Part shown: piece after piece, positions 1 through 5,130 of the stretch
Position numbering within the stretch: the first letter of the stretch is position 1
Layout: every line of letters begins with the position of its first letter
Assembly (NCBI GenBank): GCA_903834645.1
Contig: CAILKA010000428.1
Location: 1 to 5,130, forward strand
Origin: an uncultured beta proteobacterium
GTDB lineage: Bacteria > Pseudomonadota > Gammaproteobacteria > Burkholderiales > Burkholderiaceae_C
Reading direction: 5' to 3'
DNA: 5,130 nucleotides
The notes under the pieces: model-generated
Told to the model about the DNA's origin: nothing
The model's database searches: none
Seen by the model: only the letters and a program-made list of their open reading frames with translations
Program-made: the position numbers and the translations under genes

Positions 1-1704
1 GACACCTGCCGCACGGGCATGGGCAGCCGGCTGCTGCGCCACTGGCTAACGCACCCGCCGCGCGAGCGCATGCACGCCAGCGCGCGCCACGACTCGCTCG
101 CGCGCCTGGCCGATGCCGGCTTCGAGCGGTTGCGCGAGGCGCTGCGCCACGTGAGCGACGTGGAGCGCATCACGGCGCGCATCGCGCTGCGCCAGGTGCG
201 CCCGCGCGAGCTCGCGGGGCTGCGCGACACCCTCCTGCTGCTGCCCGCCCTGCGCCAGACCGTTCCCGACGGCACCGCGCTGCTCGATGCGCTGCGGGCA
301 AGCCTTGCACCCGACCCGGCCGTGGCCGCTCCGCTGGCGGCAATTGCCGAGCAGCCGGCCGCGCTGCTGCGCGACGGCGGGGTGATCGCGCCCGGGTTCG
401 ACACCGAGCTCGACGCGCTGCGCGGCATCGCCACGAACTGCGACGCCTTCCTGCTCGACCTCGAGCAGCGCGAGCGCACCCGCACCGGCATCGGCAACCT
501 GCGCGTGCAGTTCAACCGGGTGCACGGCTTCTACATCGAGGTGACGAGCTCCGGCCTGGACCGCGTGCCCGCCGACTACCAGCGGCGCCAGACGCTGAAA
601 AACGCCGAGCGCTACATCACGCCCGAGCTCAAGGCCTTCGAGGACAAGGCCCTATCGGCGCAGGAGCGGGCCCTGGCGCGCGAGAAGTGGCTCTACGAGC
701 AGGCGCTCGACGCCTTGCAGCCGCATCTGGCCGTGCTGGCCGAGGCGGGCCGCGCCCTGGCCACTTTGGACACGCTGGCCGCACTCACCGAGCGCGCCAC
801 CACGCTCGGCTGGTGCCGGCCGGTCTTCGTGCCCTACCCCTGCATCGAGATCGAGCAGGGGCGCCACCCGGTGGTGGAGCAACGGCTGCGCGAGACGACC
901 GGCGCGGCCTTCATCGCCAACGACTGCCGGCTCGATGCGCGCACGCGCATGCTCGTGATCACCGGCCCGAACATGGGTGGCAAGAGCACCTTCATGCGCC
1001 AGGTGGCGCTGGCCGTGCTGCTGGCCTCGATGGGCTCCTTCGTGCCCGCCACCGCCTGTCGGCTCGGGCCCGTGGACGCCATCCACACCCGCATCGGCGC
1101 GGCCGACGATCTGGCCAATGCGCAGTCCACCTTCATGCTCGAGATGACCGAGGCCGCGGCCATCGTGCACGGCGCCACCGACCAGAGCCTGGTGCTGATG
1201 GACGAGATCGGCCGCGGCACCAGCACCTTCGACGGCCTGGCGCTGGCCGGGGCGATCGCCACCCACCTGCACGACCGCACGCGCGCCTTCACGCTGTTTG
1301 CCACGCACTACTTCGAGCTCACGGCCTTGCCTGCGCGCCACGATCGCGCGGTGAACGTGCACGTGGGTGCCGTGGAGAGCGGCCACGACATCGTCTTCCT
1401 GCACCAGATCGAGCCCGGCCCCGCGAGCCGCAGCCACGGCGTGCAGGTGGCGCGCCTGGCGGGGTTGCCCGTGGCCATCATCCGCCAGGCCGCCGCCGCC
1501 CTGGAGGCGCTCGAAGCCCAGTCGCGTGCGGATTCGGCGCAGGTGGACCTGTTCGCGGCCCCTGCGCCCCCCGCCGTAGCCGCGTCCGCCCCGAGTGCGG
1601 TGGAGGCAGCGCTGGACGCGCTCGAGCCTGATAGGCTGTCGCCCCGCGAGGCGCTGGACGCCCTGTACCGCCTCAAGAACCTCAGAGAAGACCCCCAGCC
1701 ATGA
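1..1704 (+). CDS. mutS: DNA mismatch repair protein MutS, C-terminal part (5' end outside the window)
   Basis: MutS recognises mismatches and small loops in newly replicated DNA and, as an ATP-driven sliding clamp, recruits MutL. The frame is open from base 1 and family similarity (DTCRTGMGSRLLRHWL) begins before the ATG at 19, so that ATG is internal. The window encodes 567 residues. Placing Walker A against E. coli MutS suggests about 290 residues are missing, including the mismatch-binding domain with its Phe-x-Glu motif. In window residues: core/lever to about 150; clamp about 150-212 (VHGFYIEVT, RRQTLKNAERYITPEL); ATPase about 276-473, with Walker A GPNMGGKST (322-330), the STFMLEM loop, Walker B LVLMDE (397-402) and the H-loop FATHYFEL; helix-turn-helix about 474-508. 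A beta-clamp-binding pentapeptide QVDLF (514-518) precedes an Ala/Pro linker and the tetramerisation helices, where the Asp and Arg matching E. coli D835 and R840 are both kept (codons 1630 and 1645). All visible catalytic motifs are intact. The stop overlaps the next gene by 4 nt. Confidence 0.97.
   Translation, partial: DTCRTGMGSRLLRHWLTHPPRERMHASARHDSLARLADAGFERLREALRHVSDVERITARIALRQVRPRELAGLRDTLLLLPALRQTVPDGTALLDALRASLAPDPAVAAPLAAIAEQPAALLRDGGVIAPGFDTELDALRGIATNCDAFLLDLEQRERTRTGIGNLRVQFNRVHGFYIEVTSSGLDRVPADYQRRQTLKNAERYITPELKAFEDKALSAQERALAREKWLYEQALDALQPHLAVLAEAGRALATLDTLAALTERATTLGWCRPVFVPYPCIEIEQGRHPVVEQRLRETTGAAFIANDCRLDARTRMLVITGPNMGGKSTFMRQVALAVLLASMGSFVPATACRLGPVDAIHTRIGAADDLANAQSTFMLEMTEAAAIVHGATDQSLVLMDEIGRGTSTFDGLALAGAIATHLHDRTRAFTLFATHYFELTALPARHDRAVNVHVGAVESGHDIVFLHQIEPGPASRSHGVQVARLAGLPVAIIRQAAAALEALEAQSRADSAQVDLFAAPAPPAVAASAPSAVEAALDALEPDRLSPREALDALYRLKNLREDPQP
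1685..1704 (+). promoter_or_regulatory. Translational-coupling junction: ribosome-binding site and ATGA stop/start overlap
   Basis: The mutS stop TGA (1702-1704) overlaps the ATG of the next gene (1701-1703) in an ATGA arrangement. A purine-rich GAGAAG (1685-1690) lies 10 nt before this ATG, inside the last mutS codons, and is a moderate Shine-Dalgarno match. The geometry is typical of translational coupling, so the downstream gene is probably translated by ribosomes ending mutS as well as by fresh initiation. Coupling itself is inferred. Confidence 0.6.
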
Positions 1705-2528
1705 CCTACTGCGTGGGCATCCGCCTGAACGCCGGCCTCGTGTTCCTGTCGGACTCGCGCACCAACGCGGGGCTCGACCAGATCAGCACCTTTCGCAAGA
1801 TGATGGTCTACGAGCGCCCGGGCGACCGCTTCATGGTGATGCTCTCGGCAGGCAACCTCTCGATCAGCCAAAGCGTGCGGGAGATCCTGCAGGTGGAGCG
1901 CCTGGAGCGCGGTGCCGGCGAGGAGCCGCTCACGATCTGGAACGCGCCGAGCATGTTCGACGCCGCGCGCGTGCTCGGCAGCGCCGTGCGCCGCGTCCAC
2001 GAGCAGGACGGCCCGGCACTGCGCGCAGCCGGTGTGGATTTCCACACGAGCATGATCCTGGGCGGCCAGATCCGCGGCGAGGCCATGCGCATGTTCCTCG
2101 TCTACTCGGCGGGCAACTTCATCGAGGCCACGCGCGAGACCTGCTTCTTCCAGATCGGCGAGAGCAAGTACGGCAAGCCGATCCTCGACCGCGTGCTCAC
2201 CCCCACCACGCCGCTGGACGAGGCGGCCAAGTGCGCCCTCGTGTCGATGGACTCGACGCTCAAGTCCAACCTCACGGTGGGGCTGCCGCTGGACCTGCTC
2301 GTCTACGAGGCGGACACCTTGCGCAGCGAGCGCGTGGTGTGCATCGACGAGCACAACCCCTACTTCCGCATGATCCGCAACACCTGGGGCGAGCGCCTGC
2401 GCGAGGTGTTCGAGGGCATCGACGACCCGCACTGGGACGGCGGTGCCGCCACGCACCCGCTTCTGGCCCCGAGCCCGCGCTTCGAGCCGATGCGCAAGAT
2501 CACGCATCCGGGCGAGCGCATCGTCTAG
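1701..2528 (+). CDS. Anbu-type proteasome-like hydrolase (COG3484, predicted proteasome-type protease)
   Basis: This 275-residue protein resembles the Anbu (ancestral beta-subunit) branch of the proteasome fold, a cytoplasmic N-terminal-nucleophile hydrolase family that forms ring-like or open helical oligomers and whose natural substrate is not settled. The start is well fixed: it begins MTYC, and removal of Met would expose Thr2 as the nucleophile with no propeptide. Asp18 in the SDSRTNAG motif and Lys33 (FRK) correspond to proteasome Asp17 and Lys33, and SAGN (49-52) sits where the oxyanion glycine is expected. Further family-like blocks are YSAGNF (135-140), QIGESKYGKPILDR (151-164) and VSMDSTLKSNLTVGLP (181-196). 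No signal peptide or membrane segment is seen. The C-terminal tail after about residue 215 (HNPYFRMIRNTWGERL) is charged and probably helical. It overlaps mutS by 4 nt and none of the usual Anbu partner genes lies in the window. It differs from HslV, which has a TT start and is normally paired with hslU. Family assignment is strong; peptidase activity is not shown by sequence alone. Confidence 0.88.
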   Translation: MTYCVGIRLNAGLVFLSDSRTNAGLDQISTFRKMMVYERPGDRFMVMLSAGNLSISQSVREILQVERLERGAGEEPLTIWNAPSMFDAARVLGSAVRRVHEQDGPALRAAGVDFHTSMILGGQIRGEAMRMFLVYSAGNFIEATRETCFFQIGESKYGKPILDRVLTPTTPLDEAAKCALVSMDSTLKSNLTVGLPLDLLVYEADTLRSERVVCIDEHNPYFRMIRNTWGERLREVFEGIDDPHWDGGAATHPLLAPSPRFEPMRKITHPGERIV

Positions 2529-2553
2529 GGGCTCCGGGCGCGCCCAAGCCCCT
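2527..2553 (+). terminator. GC-rich stem-loop at the end of the Anbu-like gene, possible terminator
   Basis: AGGGGCT (2527-2533) and AGCCCCT (2547-2553) are perfect 7-bp inverted arms, and inside them GGG/CCC (2536-2538, 2543-2545) can pair around a CGCG loop. The left arm begins within the TAG stop codon (2526-2528). Only two T residues follow, so this is not a classical intrinsic terminator with a U-tract. It may protect the 3' end of the transcript or assist Rho-dependent termination. The dyad is directly visible; its role is inferred. Confidence 0.4.
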
Positions 2554-2584
2554 TCGCGCCGCCTGTGCTCCGGGCGTACCCGGA
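2531..2584. repeat. Imperfect direct repeat of 15 bp with internal dyads
   Basis: GCTCCGGGCGCGCCC (2531-2545) is repeated as GCTCCGGGCGTACCC (2567-2581), with 13 of 15 positions identical and 36 nt between starts. Each copy can form its own small hairpin: GGGCGCGCCC in the first, TCCGGG/CCCGGA (2569-2574 and 2579-2584, loop CGTA) in the second. The copies lie in the gap between the Anbu-like gene and the binding-protein gene. They may be a tandem regulatory site, a small dispersed repeat, or chance in GC-rich DNA. Confidence 0.4.
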
Positions 2585-2629
2585 TATCGACCCCGAAAAG
2601 TGCCGCTAGCATGGCGCCTTTCCGGTTTC

Positions 2630-2645
2630 CGGGCCCTCAGGCCCG
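2630..2645 (+). promoter_or_regulatory. Small hairpin in the presumed leader of the binding-protein gene
   Basis: CGGGCC (2630-2635) and GGCCCG (2640-2645) form a perfect 6-bp stem with a CTCA loop, 34 nt before the start codon at 2680. If transcription begins upstream of it, this would be a 5'-leader structure, but it does not cover the ribosome-binding site. It matches no riboswitch class known to me, and the rest of the 2529-2679 gap holds no recognisable gene or clear sigma-70 promoter. Confidence 0.25.
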
Positions 2646-2669
2646 CGGTCCGGGTTCGTCCATCACGCT

Positions 2670-2682
2670 GAGGATTGCCATG
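2670..2682 (+). promoter_or_regulatory. Ribosome-binding site that decides the binding-protein start
   Basis: GAGGA (2670-2674) is a good Shine-Dalgarno core 5 nt before the ATG at 2680-2682. The frame stays open upstream, with another in-frame ATG at 2611, but that one has no purine-rich site and would put a Pro/Arg-rich stretch before the signal peptide. The 2680 start gives a charged N-region followed by the twin-arginine motif, as expected of this family. Confidence 0.75.
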
Positions 2683-4476
2683 AAGGAACGCGAGATCCGT
2701 CGCCTGATCGAGAACGTGCGCGAGGGCAAGCTCCCCCGGCGCAGCTTCATCCAGACAATGGTGGGCGCCGGCCTCACCGCGCCGATGGCTTCGATGATGC
2801 TGATGCACCACGGGGTGGCCAACGCGCAGGCTCAGTTGACCTACAAGCCTACCCGCCGCGGCGGAGGCGGCACGCTCAAGCTGCTGTGGTGGCAGGGTGC
2901 CGTGCACCTGAACCCGCACTGGGCCACGGGCACGAAGGAGCAGGACGCCACCCGGATCTTCTACGAGCCGCTGGCCGGCTGGGACGCCGATGGCATCCTG
3001 GTGCCGCAACTCGCAGCAGAGATTCCCTCTCGCGAAAACGGCGGCCTGTCGGCTGACGGCCGGTCGGTGACGTGGAAGCTCAAGCGCGGCGTGACCTGGC
3101 ACGACGGTCAGCCCTTCACGGCCGACGACGTGGTGTTCAACTGGGAGTTCTGCAAGGACCCCGCCACGGCAGCCTCCAACATCGCCACCTACCGCGACAT
3201 CACGGTCGCGAAGGTCGACTCGCACACCGTGCGCGTCACTTTCCCGAAGCCGACCCCGTTCTGGGCCGAGCCCTTCGTCGGCACGAGCGGGATGATCATC
3301 CCGAAGCATGTCTTCGGAGCCTTCATGGGCGCGAAGTCGCGCGAGGCGCCGGCCAACCTCAAGCCGGTGGGCACGGGCCCGTACAGGTTCAAGGACTTCA
3401 GGCCGGGCGACCTGATCCTGGCTGACGCGAATCCGAATTACCACATCGCCAACCGGCCCCACTTCGACGCCATCGAGGTCAAGGGCGGGGGCGACGCCAT
3501 CTCCGCGGCGCGCGCGGTGCTGCAGACCGGCGAGTACGACTACGCCTGGAACCTGCAGGTCGAGGACGAGATCCTCAAGCGCATGGAGTCGGCACCCGGG
3601 GCGCGCGGCAAGGTCACCATCGTGGCCGGCGGCAACATCGAGTTCGTCTCGCTGAACTACACCGACCCCTGGACCGAGGTGGAAGGCGAGCGCGGCAACA
3701 CCAAGACGCGTCATCCGGCCTTCCAGGACAAGGCGGTTCGCGACGCCATGGGCCTGCTGCTGGACCGCAAGAGCGTGATGGACTTCATCTACGGGCGCAC
3801 GGGGGTGGCCACGGCCAACTTCCTGAACAACCCGCCGCGCTTCCGCAGCCCGAACATGAAGTTCGAGTTCAACATCGACAAGGCCAACCAGATCCTGGAC
3901 GCAGCCGGCTGGCGGCGCGGTGCCGACGGCATCCGTGCCAAGGGCAACGTGAAGCTGAAGTTCGTCTATCAGACTTCGGTGAACCAGCCCCGGCAGAAGA
4001 CGCAGGCCATCTACAAGGACGCCTGCACCAAGGCCGGCATCGATCTGGAGCTCAAGAGCGTGACGGCGGCGGTGTTCTTCGGCGGCGATTTCGCCAACCC
4101 GGACACCTACCAGAAGTTCTGGACCGACATCCAGATGTACACGACCACGATGACCCAGCCCGACCCGCAGGTCTTCATGGAGCAGTTCTGCTCGTGGGAG
4201 CTGGCGACGAAGGCCAACAAGTGGGCCGGCCGCAATGGGCTGCGCTGGCGCAACGACGACTTCGACAAGGCCCACAAGGATGCCCAGGCGGAGCTCGATC
4301 CGGTCAAGCGGGCTGCGATGTTCATCCGCATGAACGACCTGGTGTGCGGCGACGGATACGTCATCCCGGTGGTGTTCCGTCCGCGCGTGTCGGCTGCGGG
4401 CACCAAGGTGGTGGCACACCTGTCTGGCTGGGACAACGACACCTGGGCCCTGGCGCACTGGTACAAGGAAGCCTGA
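2680..4476 (+). CDS. Peptide-type ABC transporter substrate-binding protein (SBP family 5), Tat-exported
   Basis: A 598-residue periplasmic receptor that would capture a solute, typically an oligo- or dipeptide in this family, and deliver it to a DppB/DppC-type permease pair. Residues 1-49 form a signal peptide: a charged N-region, the twin-arginine motif PRRSFIQ (19-25; consensus S/T-R-R-x-F-L-K), a hydrophobic stretch about 26-47, and a likely signal peptidase I site after A-N-A (47-49). There is no lipobox cysteine, so it should be soluble in the periplasm. The SBP_bac_5 domain fills most of the rest, with characteristic blocks such as LKRGVTWHDGQPFTADDVVF (134-153), FVGTSGMIIPKHVF and PVGTGPYRFKDF. 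Four cysteines, all after the signal, lie at 158, 449, 504 and 556. The length is somewhat greater than E. coli DppA, and the frame is intact. The permease gene follows 100 nt downstream. Ligand specificity cannot be read from sequence: peptides are the default, but relatives bind other solutes, so no dpp or opp symbol is given. Confidence 0.93.
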   Translation: MKEREIRRLIENVREGKLPRRSFIQTMVGAGLTAPMASMMLMHHGVANAQAQLTYKPTRRGGGGTLKLLWWQGAVHLNPHWATGTKEQDATRIFYEPLAGWDADGILVPQLAAEIPSRENGGLSADGRSVTWKLKRGVTWHDGQPFTADDVVFNWEFCKDPATAASNIATYRDITVAKVDSHTVRVTFPKPTPFWAEPFVGTSGMIIPKHVFGAFMGAKSREAPANLKPVGTGPYRFKDFRPGDLILADANPNYHIANRPHFDAIEVKGGGDAISAARAVLQTGEYDYAWNLQVEDEILKRMESAPGARGKVTIVAGGNIEFVSLNYTDPWTEVEGERGNTKTRHPAFQDKAVRDAMGLLLDRKSVMDFIYGRTGVATANFLNNPPRFRSPNMKFEFNIDKANQILDAAGWRRGADGIRAKGNVKLKFVYQTSVNQPRQKTQAIYKDACTKAGIDLELKSVTAAVFFGGDFANPDTYQKFWTDIQMYTTTMTQPDPQVFMEQFCSWELATKANKWAGRNGLRWRNDDFDKAHKDAQAELDPVKRAAMFIRMNDLVCGDGYVIPVVFRPRVSAAGTKVVAHLSGWDNDTWALAHWYKEA

Positions 4477-4501
4477 CCGGTTCAGGCCGCCGCACCGGTT
4501 C
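4476..4501. repeat. Short direct repeat ACCGGTTC just after the binding-protein gene
   Basis: ACCGGTTC occurs at 4476-4483 and 4494-4501. Because ACCGGT is self-complementary, the two copies could also pair with each other (CCGGT with ACCGG), forming a short stem that would compete for the base of the large hairpin at 4498-4531. The repeat is short and could be chance. Confidence 0.3.
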
Positions 4502-4531
4502 CGCACCAGGATGGACGTCCTGGTGCGGAAC
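4498..4531 (+). promoter_or_regulatory. Perfect 14-bp stem-loop between binding-protein and permease genes
   Basis: GTTCCGCACCAGGA (4498-4511) and TCCTGGTGCGGAAC (4518-4531) are exact reverse complements around a TGGACG loop, in which a T-G wobble could reduce the loop to GGAC. It begins 21 nt after the stop codon. The nearest T-run (TTTT, 4553-4556) is over 20 nt past the stem, so it does not look like a full intrinsic terminator. In transport operons, hairpins at this place often block 3' exonuclease decay of the binding-protein message or partly attenuate the downstream genes, giving more receptor than membrane components. The dyad is plain in the sequence; its function is inferred by analogy. 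An operator dyad is an alternative. Confidence 0.65.
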
Positions 4532-4576
4532 TTGCTCCGTGCGTGCTGAACGTTTTCACTCGATCGGATCCGGATC

Positions 4577-5130
4577 TTGGGTTCCTACGTCCTGCGTCGC
4601 CTGCTGATCGCGATTCCCAGCCTGTTGGGCATCAGCGTGGTGCTGTTCACGGTGCTCGCGCTCGCTCCGGGCGACCCGTTCGAGGAGCTGGCCACGAACC
4701 CGAACGTGCCGCCTGATGTGCGGATGGCCCTGCGCGCGAGCCTGGGCCTGGACGACCCGGTGTGGCAGCGCTACCTGCACTGGTTCACCTCGATGCTCAA
4801 GGGCGACTGGGGTTTCTCCTTCGTCAGCCGCATCAACGTCGACACGCTCATCTGGCAGCGCCTGCCCGTGACGATTGCCGTCATCGGCGCCTCCCAGGTG
4901 CTGGCTCTGCTCGTGGCGCTGCCGGTGGGCGTGCTCGCCGCCGTGAAGCCCTACTCCTGGTTCGACCGCATCGCCAGCACGGTGGCCTTCATCGGCTTCT
5001 CGCTGCCGACCTTCTTCACCGGCGTCATCTTCATCCTGTTCTTCTCGATCCACCTGGGCTGGCTGCCCTTCGTCTTCCGGACCGACATCAACGCCACCGG
5101 CCTGGAGTGGTGGTGGGCACACATCAAGCA
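4577..5130 (+). CDS. DppB-type ABC transporter permease, N-terminal part (3' end outside the window)
   Basis: The first 184 residues of an inner-membrane permease of the binding-protein-dependent transport family (BPD_transp_1), DppB/OppB group, which would form the translocation channel with a DppC-like partner. The N-terminus GSYVLRRLLIAIPSLLG leads into transmembrane segment 1 (about 9-30) and the family's APGDPF. A periplasmic loop follows with LGLDDPVWQRYLHW and GDWGFS, then LIWQRLPVT (91-99) and transmembrane segments at about 100-123 and 133-158. The TTG start is chosen because an in-frame TGA at 4547-4549 leaves no ATG, GTG or other TTG between, and because homologues begin Met-x-x-Tyr-x-x-Arg-Arg at this point. 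The next in-frame ATG, at residue 50, would delete the first membrane segment. No strong Shine-Dalgarno is visible (only GGATCCGGATC just before the TTG), so initiation may be weak. It follows the binding-protein gene across a hairpin and is surely part of the same transporter. The EAA cytoplasmic loop lies beyond the right edge. Confidence 0.93.
   Translation, partial: MGSYVLRRLLIAIPSLLGISVVLFTVLALAPGDPFEELATNPNVPPDVRMALRASLGLDDPVWQRYLHWFTSMLKGDWGFSFVSRINVDTLIWQRLPVTIAVIGASQVLALLVALPVGVLAAVKPYSWFDRIASTVAFIGFSLPTFFTGVIFILFFSIHLGWLPFVFRTDINATGLEWWWAHIK

Noticed and set aside
19..21. ATG at 19 as the true start of the MutS-like protein
   Set aside because: The frame is open to base 1 and the residues before this ATG continue the MutS family match; the protein would also lack its whole mismatch-recognition half.
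1308..2612. Long open frame on the - strand (434 codons) across the end of mutS and the Anbu-like gene
   Set aside because: It overlaps two recognised genes completely and its product resembles no family; it is explained by GC-rich third positions.
2584..2612. Possible sigma-70 promoter with TAGCAT (2607-2612) as the -10 box
   Set aside because: The hexamer at the right distance upstream (ATATCG) is a poor -35 match, and one weak -10-like hexamer is not enough to call a promoter.
1595..2671. + strand open frame of 358 codons overlapping the Anbu-like gene
   Set aside because: The translation is low-complexity Arg/Ala/Pro/Gly typical of an out-of-frame reading, while the 1701-2528 frame carries clear family motifs.
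2443..2679. Upstream extension of the binding-protein frame, including ATG codons at 2443 and 2611
   Set aside because: The extension overlaps the Anbu-like gene or the gap, lacks a ribosome-binding site, and would bury the signal peptide internally. The 2680 start has GAGGA 5 nt upstream.
2500..4506. Long open frame on the - strand (668 codons) opposite the binding-protein gene
   Set aside because: It mirrors a well-supported + strand gene in GC-rich DNA, its translation is rich in His, Arg, Val and Gly with no recognisable domain, and it spans the gene boundaries. It is a codon-bias shadow.
4556..5122. - strand open frame of 188 codons opposite the permease
   Set aside because: The + strand reading gives an unmistakable DppB-type permease; the reverse translation is His/Gln/Glu-rich shadow sequence.

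Overview
This is a GC-rich chromosomal window, with most third codon positions G or C, and every real gene is on the + strand. The protein sequences, and the combination of a standard MutS, a COG3484 proteasome-type hydrolase and a Tat-exported family-5 solute-binding protein, suggest a betaproteobacterium, most likely of the order Burkholderiales. That placement comes from protein resemblance only and is an inference.

Layout. Positions 1-1704 hold the C-terminal two thirds of the mismatch-repair ATPase MutS, with the gene open at the left edge. Its stop codon overlaps the start of the next gene (ATGA, 1701-1704). That gene, at 1701-2528, encodes an Anbu-type (ancestral beta-subunit) proteasome-like N-terminal-nucleophile hydrolase. 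A 151-nt intergenic region (2529-2679) follows. It is rich in GC dyads and a near-duplicate sequence, and probably marks the end of the mutS-anbu unit and the start of a transporter operon. Positions 2680-4476 encode a twin-arginine-signal, family-5 (peptide/oligopeptide-type) ABC transporter substrate-binding protein. After a 100-nt gap containing a perfect 14-bp stem-loop, a DppB-type inner-membrane permease begins at a TTG codon (4577) and runs off the right edge.

How the genes work together. The substrate-binding protein and the permease are components of one importer; the second permease and the ATPases would be expected to the right. The stem-loop between them is placed where such operons often raise the binding-protein message relative to the membrane components. 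MutS and the Anbu-like protein probably share a transcript because their reading frames overlap, but no functional link between mismatch repair and Anbu is established.

No wholly new system is visible. The element least understood biologically is the Anbu-like protein. In other proteobacteria it is usually described beside alpha-E/DUF403, circularly permuted ATP-grasp and transglutaminase-like genes, but here it lies between mutS and a peptide-type transporter. No tRNA, rRNA, CRISPR array, insertion sequence or phage gene was seen.
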